This document shows positions 1-14,971 of a stretch of DNA of 64,000 nucleotides, one piece after another. The stretch is from positions 45,828,515 to 45,892,514 of the forward strand of contig NC_087067.1 in assembly GCF_963678635.1 (NCBI RefSeq), in the 5' to 3' direction. The first letter of the stretch is position 1. Each line of letters starts with the position of its first letter. Source of the stretch: Symsagittifera roscoffensis. Lineage: Eukaryota > Xenacoelomorpha > Acoela > Convolutidae. The position numbers and the translations under genes were made by a program. The notes under the pieces were generated by a model. The model did not search any database. It was not told the origin of the DNA and saw nothing but the letters and a program-made list of their open reading frames with translations.

Positions 1-48
1 TATTCTAGGACAGTTATCAGCTATGTTTCCCGGCTAAACCTCATATTT

Positions 49-910
49 TTTTTAACGTCAATGAATTCTGATATTATTATTAAGGGAACCTTATTGCCAC
101 CGCTTTTTGAAGAGTCAAGTCCTTACCAACCAAAAGGTATGCCTTTGGAAATATTATAGGACAGCTATGTTTCCTGTCTACACCTCATATTTTTTTAAAC
201 GTCATTGAATTCTGATATTAATATCAGTAGAACGTCTTTGCGATCGCTTCTGAAAAAATCGAGCCCTTACCAACCAAAAGGTTTGCCTTTGGAACTATTC
301 TAGGACAGCTATGTTTCCCGGCAACACCTCATATTTTTCTTAACGTCAATGTATTCTGTTTTATTATCAATGGAACCTTATTGCGACCGCATCTTAAGAA
401 TTCGAGCCCTTACCAACCAAAAGGTGTGCCTTTGGAACTGTTCTAGGACGACTATTTTTCCCGGCTACGCCTCATATTTTTCTTAACGTCAATGAATTCT
501 GATATTATTATTAAGGGAACCTTATTGCCACCGCTTTTTGAAGAGTCAAGTCCTTACCAACCAAAAGGTATGCCTTTGGAAATATTATAGGACAGCTATG
601 TTTCCTGTCTACACCTCATATTTTTTTAAACGTCATTGAATTCTGATATTAATATCAGTAGAACGTCTTTGCGATCGCTTCTGAAAAAATCGAGCCCTTA
701 CCAACCAAAAGGTTTGCCTTTGGAACTATTCTAGGACAGCTATGTTTCCCGGCAACACCTCATATTTTTCTTAACGTCAATGTATTCTGTTTTATTATCA
801 ATGGAACCTTATTGCGACCGCATCTTAAGAATTCGAGCCCTTACCAACCAAAAGGTGTGCCTTTGGAACTGTTCTAGGACGACTATTTTTCCCGGCTACG
901 CCTCATATTT
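49..910 (+). repeat. 431-bp three-monomer higher-order repeat, two copies
   Basis: The segment starting near position 49 recurs almost base for base 431 bp later. The rare variants CAATGAATTC followed by TTATTAAGGGAACC (60 and 491) and AAGGTGTGCC (421 and 852) are both exactly 431 bp apart. This equals three monomers less one base. After about 910 the pattern changes to other monomer variants. Confidence 0.85.
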
Positions 911-2749
911 TTCTTAACGTCAATGAATTCTGATATTATTATCAATGGAACCTTATTGCGACCGCTTTTTAAAGACTCGAGCCCTTACCAACCAAAAGAT
1001 ATGCCTTTGAAACTATTCTAGGACAGCTATGTGATCCGGCTACACCTCATGTTTTTCTTAACGTCAATGAATTCGGATAATATTATCAATGAAATCTTAT
1101 TGCCAACGCTTCTCAAAGATTCGAGCCCTTAACAACCAAATGGTATGCCTTTGGAATTTTTCTAGGGCAGCTATGTTTCCCTGCTACACTTCATATTTTT
1201 CTTAACGTCAATGAATTCTGATATTATTATCAATGGAACCGTATTGCGACCGCTTCTTAAAGATTCGAGCCCTTAACAACCAAAAGGTATGCCTCAAGAA
1301 CTATTCTAGGACAACTTTTGTTCCCATCTACACCTCATATTTTTCTTAACGTAATTGAATTCTGATATTATTATCAATGGACCTTATTGCGAGCGCATCT
1401 TAAGAATTCGAGCCCTTACGAACCAAAAGGTATGCCTTTGGAACTGTTCTAGGACAACTATTTTTCCCGGCTACGCCTCCTATTTTCCTTAACGTCAATG
1501 AATTCTGATATTATTATCAATGGAACCTTAATGCGACCACTTCTTAAAGACTGGAGCCCTTACCAACCAAAAGATATGCCTTTGAAACTATTCTAGGACA
1601 GCTATGTGATCCGGCTAGACCTCATGTTTTTCTTAACGTCAATGAATTCGGAGATTATTATCAGTGGAACCTTATTGCCAACGCTTCTTAAAGATTCGAG
1701 CCCTTAACAACCAAATGGTATGCCTTTGGAATTATTCTAGGGCAGCTATGTTTCCCAGCTACACTTCATATTTTTCTTAACGTCAATGAATTCTGATATT
1801 ATTATCAATGGAACCGTATTGCGACCTCTTCTTAAAGATCCGAGCCCTTAACAACCAAAAGGTATGCCTTTGAAACTATTCTAGGATAGGTATGTTATCC
1901 GGCTAAACCTCATGTTTTTCTTAACGTCAATGAATTCGGATATTATTATCAATGCAACTTTATTGCCAACGCTTCTTAAGGATTCGAGCCCTTAACAACC
2001 ACAAGGTATGCCTTTGAAACTATTGTAGGATAGCTATGTTATCCGGCTACACCTCATGTTTTTCTGAACGTCAATGATTTCGGATATTATTATCAATGGA
2101 ACTTTATTACCAACGCTTCTTAAAGATTCGAGCCCTTAACAACCAAAAGGTATGCCTTTGGAATTATTCTAGGACAGCTATGTTTCCCAGCTACACTTCA
2201 TATTTTTCTTAACGTCAATGAATTCTGATATTATTATAAATGGAACCTTATTGCGACCGCTTCTTAAAAGTTCGAGCCCGTAACAACCAAAAAGTATGCC
2301 TTTGGAATTATTCTAGGACAGCTATTTTTCCCAGCTACCTTCATATTTTTCTTAACGTCAGGGAATTCTGATAGTATTATCAATGGAACCTTATTGTGAC
2401 CGCTTCTTAAAGATTCAAGCATTTAACAACCAAAAGGTATGCCTTTAGAAATATTCTAAGACAGGTATGTCTCCCGGCTACACCTCATTTTTTTTCTTAA
2501 CGTCAATGATTTCTGATATTATTATCAAAGGAATCTTTTTGCGACCGCTTCTTAAGGATTTCAGCCCTTACCAACCAAAAGGTATGCCTTTGAAACTATT
2601 CTAGGACAGCTATATTACCCGACAACACCTCATATTTTTCTTAACGTCAATGAATTCTGATAATATTATCAACGGAAACTTATTGCGACCGCTTCTTAAA
2701 GATTCGAGCCCTTACCAACCAAAAGGTATGCCTTTAGAACTATTCTAGG

Positions 2750-3340
2750 ACAGCTATGTTTCCCAGCTACAACTCATATTTTTCTTAACGTCAATGAATT
2801 TCCTATATTATTATCAATGGAAACTTATTGCGACCGCTTCTTAAGGATTTCAGCCCTTACCAACCAAAAGGTATGCCTTTGAAACTGTTCTAGGACAGCT
2901 ATGTTTCCGGCTACACCTCATTTTTTTCTTAACGTCAATGAATTCTGATATCATTATCTTTGTAATCTTATTGCGACCGCTTCTTGAAGATTCGAGCCCT
3001 TACCAACCAAAAGGTATGCCTTTGGAACTTTTCTAGGACAGCTATGTTTCCCAGCTACAACTCATATTTTTCTTAACGTCAATGAATTTCCTATATTATT
3101 ATCAATGGAAACTTATTGCGACCGCTTCTTAAGGATTTCAGCCCTTACCAACCAAAAGGTATGCCTTTGAAACTGTTCTAGGATAGCTATGTTTCCCGGC
3201 TCCACCTCATTTTTATCTTAACGTCAATGAATTCTGATATCATTATCTTTGTAATCTTATTGCGACCGCTTCTTGAAGATTCGAGACATTAACAACCAAA
3301 GGTATGCCTTTAGAACTATTCTAGGACAGCTATGTCTCCC
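2750..3340 (+). repeat. Local two-monomer (about 288-bp) duplication
   Basis: A monomer pair marked by CAGCTACAACTCATATTT and GAATTTCCTATATTATTA occurs near 2765 and again near 3053, about 288 bp apart. It is followed in both places by a monomer with the unusual GATATCATTATCTTTGTAA. That last variant also recurs near 3950 and 4385, so the same block was copied onward with other monomers between. Confidence 0.7.
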
Positions 3341-6300
3341 GGCTACACCTCATTTTTTTCATAACGTCAATGAATTCTGATATTATTATCAAAGGAACCT
3401 TTTTACGACCGCTTTTTAAAGATTCGAGCCCATACCAACCAAAAGGTATGCCTTTGGAACTATTCTAGGACAGCTATGTTTCCTGGCTACACCTCAGATT
3501 TTTCTTAACGTCATTGAATTCTGATATTATTATCAATGGAACCTTATTGTGACCGCTTCTTAAAGATTTGAGCCCTTACGAACCAAAAGAAATGTCTTTG
3601 GAACTATTCCAGGACAGCTATGTTTCCCGGCTACGCCTCTTTTTTTTCTTAACGTCAATGAATTCTGATATTATTATCAATGGAACTTTATTGCGACCGC
3701 TTCTGAAAAATTCGAGCCCATACCAACCAAAAGGTATGCCTTTGGAACTATTCTAGGACAGCTAAGTTTCCCGGCTACACCTCAGATTTGTCTTAACGTC
3801 AATGATTTCTGATATTATTATCAATTGAACCTTATTGCGACAGCTTCTTAAAGATTCGAGCCCTACCAACCAAAATGTTTGCCTTCGAAACTATTCTAGG
3901 ACAACTATGTTTCCCGGCTACACCTCATTTTTATCTTAACGTCAATGAATTCCGATATCATTATCTTTGTAATCTTATTGCGACCGCTTCTTGAAGATTC
4001 GAGACATTAACAACCAAAGGTATGCCTTTAGAACTATTCTAGCACAGCTATGTCTCCCGGCTACACCTCATTTTTTTCATAACGTCAATGAATTCTGATA
4101 TTATTATCAAAGGAACTTTTTTACGACCGCTTCTTAAATATTCGAGCCCATACCAACCAAAAGGTATGCCTTTGGAACTATTCTAGGACAGCTATGTTTC
4201 CTGGCTACACCTCAGATTTGTCTTAACGTCAATGATTTCTGATATTATTATCAATTGAACCTTATTGCGACCGCTTCTTAAGGATTCCAGCCCTTACCAA
4301 CCAAAAGGTATGCCTTTGAAACTGTTCTAGGACAGCTATGTTTCCCGGCTACACCTCAGTTTTATCTTAACGTCAATGAATTCTGATATCATTATCTTTG
4401 TAATCTTATTGCGACCGCTTCTTGAAGATTCGAGACATTAACAACCAAAGGTATGCCTTTAGAACTATTCTAGGACAGCTATGTCTCCCGGCTACACCTC
4501 ATTTTTTTCATAACGTCAATGAATTCTGATATTATTATCAATGGAACCTTTTTACCTCCGCTTCTTAAAGATTCGAGCCCATACCAACCAAAATGTATGC
4601 CTTTGGAAGTATTCTAGGACAGCTATGTTTCCTTGGCTACACCTCAGATTTTTCTTAACGTCATTGAATTCTGATATTATTATCAATGGAACCTTATTGT
4701 GACCGCTTCTTAAAGATTTGAGCCCTTACGAACCAAAAGAAATGTCTTTGGAACTATTCCAGGACAGCTATGTTTCCCGGCTACGCCTCTTATTTTTCTT
4801 AGCGTCAATGAATTCTGATATTATTATCAATTGAACCTTATTGCGACAGCTTCTGAAAAATTCGAGCCTTACCAACCAAAAGGTACGCCTTTGGAACTAT
4901 TCTAGGACAGCTAAGTTTCCCGGCTACACCTCAGATTTGTCTTAACGTCAATGATTTCTGATATTATTATCAATTGAACCTTATTGCGACAGCTTCTTAA
5001 AGATTCGAGCCCTTACCAACCAAAATGTTTGTCTTCGAAACTATTCTAGGACAGCTATGTTACCCGGCTACACCTCATATTTTTCTTAACTCAAACGAAT
5101 TCTGATATTATTATCATTGGAACCTTATTTCGACCGCTTCTTAAAGATTCGAGCCCTTACCAACCAAAAGGTATGCCTTTGGAACTATTCTAGGACAGCT
5201 ATGTTTCCTGGCTACACCTCCGATTTTTCTTAACGTCATTGAATTCTGATATTATTATCAATGGAACCTTTTTGTGACCGCTTCTTAAAGATTTGAGCCC
5301 TTACGAACCAAAAAAAATGTCTTTGGAACTATTCCAGGACAGCTATGTTTCCCGGCTACACCTCATTTTTTTCATAACGTCAATGAATTCTGATATTATT
5401 ATCAAAGGAACCTTTTTAAGACCGCTTCTTAAAGATTCGAGCCCATACCAACCAAAATGTATGCCTTTGGAACTATTCTAGGACAGCTATGTTTCCTTGG
5501 CTACACCTCAGATTTTTCTTAACGTCATTGAATTCTGATATTATTATCAATGGAACCTTATTGTGACCGCTTCTTAAAGATTTGAGCCCTTACGAACCAA
5601 AAGAAATGTCTTTGGAACTATTCCAGGACAGCTATGTTTCCCGGCTACGCCTCTTATTTTTCTTAACGTCAATGAATTCTGATATTATTATCAATTGAAC
5701 CTTATTGCGACAGCTTCTTAAAAATTCGAGCCCATACCAACCAAAAGGTACGCCTTTGGAACTATTCTAGGACAGCTAAGTTTCCCGGCTACACCTCAGA
5801 TTTGTCTTAACGTCAATGATTTCTGATATTATTATCAATTGAACCTTATTGCGACAGCTTCTTAAAGATTCGAGCCCTTACCAACCAAAATGTTTGCCTT
5901 CGAAACTATTCTAGGACAGCTATGTTACCCGGCTACACCTCATATTTTTCTTAACTCAAACGAATTCTGATATTATTATCATTGGAACCTTATTGCGACC
6001 GCTTCTTAAAGATTCGAGCCCTTACCAACCAAAAGGTATGCCTTTGGAACTATTCTAGGACAGCTATGTTTCCTGGCTACACCTCCGCCGATTTTTCTTA
6101 ACGTCATTGAATTCTGATATTATTATCAATGGAACCTTTTTGTGACCGCTTCTTAAAGATTTGAGCCCTTACGAACCAAAAAAAATGTCTTTGGAACTAT
6201 TCCAGGACAGCTATGTTTCCCGGCTACGCCTCTTATTTTTCTTAACGTCAATGAATTATTCTGATATTATTATCAATGGAACTTTATTGCGACCGCTTCT

Positions 6301-6968
6301 TAAAGATTCGAGCCCTTACCAACCAAAAGGTAGGCCTTTGGAACTATTCTAGGACAGCTATGTTTCCTGGCTACACCTCAGATTTTTCTTAACGTCATTG
6401 AATTCTGATATTATTATCAATGGAACCTTATTGTGACCGCTTCTTAAAGATTTGAGCCCTTACGAACCAAAAGAAATGTCTTTGGAACTATTCCAGGACA
6501 GCTATGTTTCCCGGCTACGCCTCTTATTTTTCTTAGCGTCAATGAATTCTGATATTATTATCAATTGAACCTTATTGCGACAGCTTCTGAAAAATTCGAG
6601 CCCTTACCAACCAAAAGGTACGCCTTTGGAACTATTCTAGGACAGCTAAGTTTCCCGGCTACACCTCAGATTTGTCTTAACGTCAATGATTTCTGATATT
6701 ATTATCAATTGAACCTTATTGCGACAGCTTCTTAAAGATTCGAGCCCTTACCAACCAAAATGTTTGCCTTCGAAACTATTCTAGGACAGCTATGTTACCC
6801 GGCTACACCTCATATTTTTCTTAACTCAAACGAATTCTGATATTATTATCATTGGAACCTTATTGCGACAGCTTCTTAAAGATTCGAGCCCTTACCAACC
6901 AAAATGTTTGCCTTCGAAACTATTCTAGGACAGCTATGTTTCCCGGCTACGCCTCTTATTTTTCTTAA

Positions 6969-9560
6969 CGTCAATGAATTCTGATATTATTATCAATGGA
7001 ACTTTATTGCGACCGCTTCTTAAAGATTCGAGCCCTTACCAACCAAAAGGTAGGCCTTTGGAACTATTCTAGGACAGCTATGTTTCCTGGCTACACCTCA
7101 GATTTTTCTTAACGTCATTGAATTCTGATATTATTATCAATGGAACCTTATTGTGACCGCTTCTTAAAGATTTGAGCCCTTACGAACCAAAAGAAATGTC
7201 TTTGGAACTATTACAGGACAGCTATGTTTCCCGGCTACGCCTCTTATTTTTCTTAACGTCAATGAATTCTGATATTATTATCAATGGAACTTTATTGCGA
7301 CCGCTTCTGAAAAATTCGAGCCCATACCAACCAAAAGGTATGCCTTTGGAACTATTCTAGGACAGCCAAGTTTCCCGGCTACACCTCAGATTTGTCTTAA
7401 CGTCAATGAGTTCTGATATTATTATCAATTGAACCTTATTGCGACAGCTTCTTAAAGATTCGAGCCCTTACCAACCAAAATGTTTGCCTTCGAAACTATT
7501 CAAGGACAGCTATGTTACCCGGCTACACCTCATATTTTTCTTAACTCAAACGATTTCTGATATTATTATCATTGGAACCTTATTGCTACCGGTTCTTAAA
7601 GATTCGAGCCCTTACCAACCAAAAGGTATGCCTTTGGAACTGTTCTAGGACAGCTATGTTTCCCAGCTACACCTCATTTTTTTCTTAACTTCAATGAATT
7701 CTGATATAATTATCAATGGAACCTTATTGTGACCGCTTCTTGAAGATTTGAGCCCTTACGAACCAAAAGAAATGTCTTTGGAACTATTCCAGGACAGCTA
7801 TGTTTCCCGGCTACGCCTCTTATTTTTCTTAACGTCAATGAATTCTGATATTATTATCAATGGAACTTTATTGCGACCGCTTCTTAAAGATTCGAGCACT
7901 TACCAACCAAAAGGTAGGCCTTTGGAACTATTCTAGGACAGCTATGTTTCCTGGCTACACCTCAGATTTTTCTTAACGTCATTGAATTCTGATATTATTA
8001 TCAATGGAACCTTATTGTGACCGCTTCCTAAAGATTTGAGCCCTTACGAACCAAAAGAAATGTCTTTGGAACTATTCCAGGACAGCTATGTTTCCCGGCT
8101 ACGCCTCTTGTTTTTCTTAACGTCAATGAATTCTGATATTATTATCAATGGAACTTTATTGCGACCGCTTCTGAAAAATTCGAGCCCATACCAACCAAAA
8201 GGTATGCCTTTGGAACTATTCTAGGACAGCTAAGTTTCCCGGCTACACCTCAGATTTGTCTTAACGTCAATGAATTCGGATATTATTATCAATGGAACTT
8301 TATTGCGACCGCTTCTTAAAGATTCGAGCCCTTACCAACCAAAAGGTAGGCCTTTGGAACTATTCTAGGGCAGCTATGTTTCCTGGCTACACCTCAGATT
8401 TTTCTTAACGTCATTGAATTCTGATATTATTATCAATGGAACCTTATTGTGACCGCTTCTTAAAGATTTGAGCCCTTACGAACCAAAAGAAATGTCTTTG
8501 GAACTATTCCAGGACAGCTATGTTTCCCGGCTACGCCTCTTATTTTTCTTAACGTCAATGAATTCTGATATTATTATCAATGGAACTTTATTGCGACCGC
8601 TTCTGAAAAATTCGAGCCCATACCAACCAAAAGGTATGCCTTTGGAACTATTCTAGGACAGCCAAGTTTCCCGGCTACACCTCAGATTTGTCTTAACGTC
8701 AATGAGTTCTGATATTATTATCAATTGAACCTTATTGCTACAGCTTCTTAAAGATTCGAGCCCTTACCAACCAAAATGTTTGCCTTCGAAACTATTCAAG
8801 GACAGCTATTTTACCCGGCTACACCTCATATTTTTCTTAACTCAAACGATTTCTGATATTATTATCATTGGAACCTTATTGCGACCGGTTCTTAAAGATT
8901 CGAGCCCTTACCAACCAAAAGGTATGCCTTTGGAACTATTCTAGGACAGCTATGTTTCCCAGCTACACCTCATTTTTTTCTTAACTTCAATGAATTCTGA
9001 TATAATTATCAATGGAACCTTATTGTGACCGCTTCTTAAAGATTTGAGCCCTTACGAACCAAAAGAAATGTCTTTGGAACTATTCCAGGACAGCTATGTT
9101 TCCCGGCTACGCCTCTTATTTTTCTTAACGTCAATGAATTCTGATATTATTATCAATGGAACTTTATTGCGACCGCTTCTTAAAGATTCGAGCACTTACC
9201 AACCAAAAGGTAGGCCTTTGGAACTATTCTAGGACAGCTATGTTTCCTGGCTACACCTCAGATTTTTCTTAACGTCATTGAATTCTGATATTATTATCAA
9301 TGGAACCTTATTGTGACCGCTTCCTAAAGATTTGAGCCCTTACGAACCAAAAGAAATGTCTTTGGAACTATTCCAGGACAGCTATGTTTCCCGGCTACGC
9401 CTCTTGTTTTTCTTAACGTCAATGAATTCTGATATTATTATCAATGGAACTTTATTGCGACCGCTTCTGAAAAATTCGAGCCCATACCAACCAAAAGGTA
9501 TGCCTTTGGAACTATTCTAGGACAGCTAAGTTTCCCGGCTACACCTCAGATTTGTCTTAA
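6969..9560 (+). repeat. 1296-bp nine-monomer higher-order repeat, two copies
   Basis: Copy one is about 6969-8264 and copy two about 8265-9560. Rare features recur exactly 1296 bp apart: 7172 and 8468, 7439 and 8735, 7748 and 9044, 8036 and 9332. In this part of the array many monomers have CAG or AAG in place of the usual TAG, so the reading frame runs through two monomers (ELFQDSYVS or KLFKDSYV). The copies differ at only scattered bases, so the duplication is much younger than the monomers inside it. Confidence 0.88.
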
Positions 9561-9949
9561 CGTCAATGAGTTCTGATATTATTATCAATTGAACCCTATT
9601 GCGACAGCTTCTTAGAGATTCGAGCCCTTACCAACCAAAATGTTTGCTTTCGAAACTATTCTAGGACAGCTATGTTACCCGGCTACACCTCATATTTTTC
9701 TTAACTCAAACGAATTCTGATATTATTATCATTGGAACCTTATTGCGACCGCTTCTTAAAGATTCGAGCCCTTACCAACCAAAAGGTATGCCTTTGGAAC
9801 TATTCTAGGACAGCTATGTTTCCCAGCTACACCTCATTTTTTTCTTAACTTCAATGAATTCTGATATAATTATCAATGGAACCTTATTGCGACCGCTTCT
9901 TAAAGGTTCGAGCCCTTACCAACCAAAAGGTACGCCTTTGGAACTATTC

Positions 9950-12195
9950 TAGGAGAGCTATGTTTCCCGGCTACACCTCATATTTTTCTTAACGTCAATG
10001 AACCTTATTGCGGCCTTTGGAACTATTCTAGGACAGCTATGTTTCCCAGCTACACCTCATATTTTCATAACGTCACTGAATTCTGATATTATTATCAATG
10101 GAACTTTATTGCGACCGCTTCTTAAAGATTCGAGACCTTACCAACCAAAAGATATGCCTTTGGAACTATTATATGACAGCTAAGTTTCCCGGCTACACCA
10201 CAGATTTGTCTTAACGTCAATGAATTCTGATATTATCATCAATTGAACCTTATTGCGACAGCTTCTTAGAGATTCGAGCCCTTACCAACCAAAATGTTTG
10301 CCTTCGAAACTATTCTAGGACAGCTATGTTACCCGGCTACACCTCATATTTTTCTTAACTCAAACGAATTCTGATATTATTATCATTGGAACCTTATTGC
10401 GACCGCTTCTTAAAGATTCGAGCCCTTACCAACCAAAAGGTATGCCTTTGGAACTATTCTAGGACAGCTATGTTTCCCAGCTACACCTCATTTTTTTCTT
10501 AACTTCAATGAATTCTGATATAATTATCAATGGAACCTTATTGCGACCGCTTCTTAAAGGTTCGAGCCCTTACCAACCAAAAGGTACGCCTTTGGAACTA
10601 TTCTAGGACAGCTATGTTTCCCAGCTACACCTCATATTTTCATAACGTCACTGAATTCTGATATTATTATCAATGGAACTTTATTGCGACCGCTTCTTAA
10701 AGATTCGAGACCTTACCAACCAAAAGATATGCTTTTGGAACTATTATATGACAGCTAAGTTTCCCGGCTACACCACAGATTTGTCTTAACGTCAATGAAT
10801 TCTGATATTATCATCAATTGAACCTTATTGCGACAGCTTCTTAAAGATTCGAGCCCTTACCAACTAAAAGGTATGCCTTTGCAACTATTCTAGGACAGCT
10901 ATGTTATCCGGTTACACCTCATATTTTTCTTAAGGTCAATGAATTCTGATAATATTATCACTGGAATCTTATTGCGAGCACTTCTTAAAGATTCGAGCCC
11001 TTTACCAACCAAAAGTCACGCCTTTGGAACTATTCTAGGACAGCTATGTTTCCCGGCTACACCTCATATTTTTCTTAACGTCAATGAACCTTATTGCGGC
11101 CTTTGGAACTATTCTAGGACAGCTATGTTTCCCAGCTACACCTCACTTTTTTCTTAACTTCAATGAATTCTGATATAATTATCAATGGAACCTTATTGCG
11201 ACCGCTTCTTAAAGGTTCGAGCCCTTAACAACCCAAGTAAACGCCTTTAGAACTATTCTAGGACAGCTATGTCTCCCGGCTACACCTCATATTTTCATAA
11301 CGTCACTGAATTCTGATATTATTATCAAAGGAACTTTATTGCGACCACTTCTTAAAGATTCGAGCATTTACCAACCAAAAGATATTCCTTTGGAACTATT
11401 ATAGGACAGCTAAGTTTCCCGGCTATACCTCAGATTTGTCTTAACGTCAATGAATTCTGATATTATCATCAATTGAACCTTATTGCGACAGCCTCTTAAA
11501 GATTCGAGCCCTTACCAACCAAAAGGTATGCCTTTGGAACTATTCTAGGACAGCTATGTTTCCCGGCTACACCTCATATTTTTCTTAACGTCAATGAACC
11601 TTATTGCGGCCTTTGGAACTATTCTAGGACAGCTATGTTTCCCAGCTACACCTCGTATTTTCATAACGTCACTGAACTCTGATATTATTATCAATGGAAC
11701 TTTATTGCGACTGCTTCTTAAAGATTCGAGACCTTACCAACCAAAAGATATGCCTTTGGAACTATTATAGGACAGCTAAATTTCCCGGCTACACCACAGA
11801 TTTGTCTTAACGTCAACGAATTCTGATATTATCATCAATTGAACCTTTTTGCGACAGCTTCTTAAAGATTCGAGCCCTTACCAACTAAAAGGTATGCCTT
11901 TGCAACTATTCTAGGACAGCTATGTTATCCGGTTACACCTCATATTTTTCTTAAGGTCAATGAATTCTGATAATATTATCACTGCAATCTTATTGCGAGC
12001 ACTTCTTTAAGATTCGAGCCCTTACCAACCAAAAGGTACGCGTTTGGAACTATTCTAGGACAGCTATGTTTCCCGGCTACACCTCATACTTTTCTTAACG
12101 TCAATGAACCTTATTGCGGCCTTTGGAACTATTCTAGGACGGCTATGTTTCCCAGCTACACCTCATTTTTTTCTTAACTTCAATGAATTCTGATA
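9950..12195 (+). repeat. Satellite stretch with four shortened 79-bp monomers
   Basis: Four monomers carry the same two internal deletions, giving AATGAACCTTATTGCGGCC where AATGAATTC and the next 100 or so bases should be. The junctions lie at about 10011, 11097, 11607 and 12117. From the first short unit to the following TATTCTAGG landmark is 79 bp instead of 144, so 65 bp are missing. Sharing of both deletions shows that one event was spread by amplification. The last two intervals are both 510 bp (79 plus three near-full monomers), so the short unit belongs to a local higher-order repeat. Confidence 0.85.
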
Positions 12196-12989
12196 TAATT
12201 ATCAATAGAACCTTATTGCGACCGCTTCTTAAAGGTTCGAGCCCTTAACAACCAAAATAAATGCCTTTAGAACTATTCTAGGACAGCTATGTCTCCCAGC
12301 TACACCTCATATTTTCATAACATCACTGAATTCTGATATTATTATCAAAGGAACCTTATTGCGACAGCTTCTTAAAGATTCGAGCCCTTACCAACCAAAA
12401 TGTTTGCCTTCGAAACTATTCTAGGACAGCTATGTTACCCGGCTACACCTCATATTTTTCTTAACTCAAACGAATTCTGATAATATTATCATTGGAACCT
12501 TATTGCGACCGCTTCTTAAAGATTCGAGCATTTACCAACCAAAAGATATGCCTTTGGAACTATTATAGGACAGTTAAGTTTCCCGGCTATACCTCATATT
12601 TTTCTTAACGTCAATGAGTTTTGATATTTTTATCAATGGGACCTTATCGCGACAACTTCTTAAAGATTCGAGACCTTAACAACCAAAGGTATGCCTTTAG
12701 CACTATTCTAGGACAGCTATGTCTCCCGGCTACACCTCATTTTTTTCATAACGTCAATGTATTCTGATATTATTATCAAAGGAACCTTTTTACGACCGCT
12801 TCTTAAAGATTCGAGCCCTTACCAACCAAAAGGTATGCCTTTAGAACTATTCTAGGACAGCTATGTTTCCCGGCTACACCTCATAGTTTTCTTAGAGTCA
12901 CTGAATTCTGATATTTTTTTCAATAGAACCTTATTGCGACCGTTTCTTTAAGATTCGAGCCCTTACCAACCAAAGTATGTGCCTTTGGA

Positions 12990-14880
12990 ACTATTCTAGG
13001 ACAGCTATGTTTCCCGGCTACTCCTCAGATTTTTCTTAACATCAACGAATCCTGATATTATCATTGTTGGAACCTTATTGTGACCGCCTCCTAAAGATTC
13101 GAGCCCTTACCAACCAAAAGGTATGCCTTTGAAACTATTTGAGGACAGCTATGTTACCCGGCTACACATATTTCTCTTAACGTAAATGAATTCTGATATT
13201 ATTAACAATGGAACCGTATTGCGATCGCTTCTTAAAGATTCGAGCCTTTACCAAACAAAAAGTATGCCTTTAGAACTATTCTAGGACAGTTATGTTTCCC
13301 GACTTCACCTCATTTTTTTCCTGACGTCAATGAATTCTGATATTTTTATCAATACAACCCTATTGCGACCGCTTCTTAAAGATTCGAGCCCTTACCAACC
13401 AAAAAGTATGCCTTTGAAACTATTCTAGGACAGCTATGTTTCCCGGCTACTCCTCAGATTTTTCTTAACGTCAACGAATCCTGATATTATCATCGTTGGA
13501 ACCTTATTGCGACCGCTTCCTAAAGATTCGAGCCCTTACCAACCAAAAAGTATGCCTTTGAAACTATTCGAGGACAGCTATGTTACCCGGCTACACATAT
13601 TTTTCTTAACCTAAATCAATTCTGATATTACTATCAATGGAACCGTATTGCGACCGCTTCTTAAAGATTCGAACCCTTAACAACCAAAAGGTATGCCTTT
13701 AGAACTATTCTAGGACAGCTATGTTACCCGGCTACACATATTTTTCTTAACGTCAATGACTTCTGATATTTTTTTAATGGAACCTTACTGCGACCGCTTC
13801 TTAAAGATTCGAGCCCTTACCACTCAAAAGGTATGCCTTTGGAACTATTCTAGGACAGTTATGTTTCCCGACTTCACCTCATATTTTTCCTGACGTCAAT
13901 GAATTCTGATATTTTTATCAATACAACCCTATTGCGACCGCTTCTTAAAGATTCGAGCCCTTACCAACCAAACGGTAAGCCTTTGAAACTATTCTAGGAC
14001 AGCTATGTTTCCCGGCTACTCCTCAGATTTTTCTTAACGTCAACGAATCCTGATATTATCATCGATGGAACCTTATTGCGACCGCTTCCTAGAGATTCGA
14101 GCCCTTACCAACCAAAAGGTATGCCTTTGAAACTATTCGAGGACAGCTATGTTACCAGACTACACATATTTTTCTTAACGTAAATGAATTCTGATATTAT
14201 TATCAATAGAACCGTATTGCGACCGCTTCTTAAAGATTCGAGCCCTTAACAACCAAAAGGTATGCCTTTAGAACTATTCTAGGACAGCTATGTCTCCCGG
14301 CTACACCTCATTTTTTTATAACGTCAATGAATTCTGATATTTTTTATCAAAGGAACCTTTTTACGACCGCTTCTTAAAGATTCGAAACCTTATCAACCAA
14401 AAGGAAGGCCTTTGGAACTATTCTAGGACAGCTATGTTTCCCGGCTACACCACATATTTTTCTTAGCGTCACTGAATTCTGATATTTTTTTCAATGGAAC
14501 TTTATTGCGACCGCTTCTTAAACGTTCGAGCCCTTACCAACCAAAAGGAAGGCCTTTGGAACTATTCTAGGACAGCTATGTTTCCCGACTACTCCTCAGA
14601 TTTTTCTTAACGTCAATGAATCCTGATATTATCATCGTTGGAACCTTATTGCGACCGCTTCCTAAAGATTCGAGCCCCCACCAACCAAAAGGTATGCCTT
14701 TGAAACTATTCGAGGACAGCTATGTTACCCGGCTACACATATTTTTCTTAATGTAAATTAATTCTGATATTATTATCAATGGAACCGTATTGCGACCGCT
14801 TCTTAAAGATTCGAGCCCTTAACAACCAAAAGGTATGCCCTTAGAACTATTCTAGGACAGCTGTGTTACCCGGCTACACA
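12990..14880 (+). repeat. Three- and four-monomer repeat block marked by a CTCCTCAG variant
   Basis: The variant CTACTCCTCAGATTTTTC, followed by GAATCCTGATATTATCAT, appears near 13021, 13451, 14019 and 14592. The spacings are about 430, 568 and 573 bp, that is, three or four monomers with small length changes. It is followed each time by a shortened monomer lacking CTCAT (CTACACATATTTTTCTTAA). Confidence 0.7.
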
Positions 14881-14971
14881 TATTTTTCCTAACGTCAATG
14901 ACTTCCGATATTATTATCAAAGGAACCTTTTTGCGACCCCTTCTTAAAGATTCGAGCCCTTACCAACCAAA

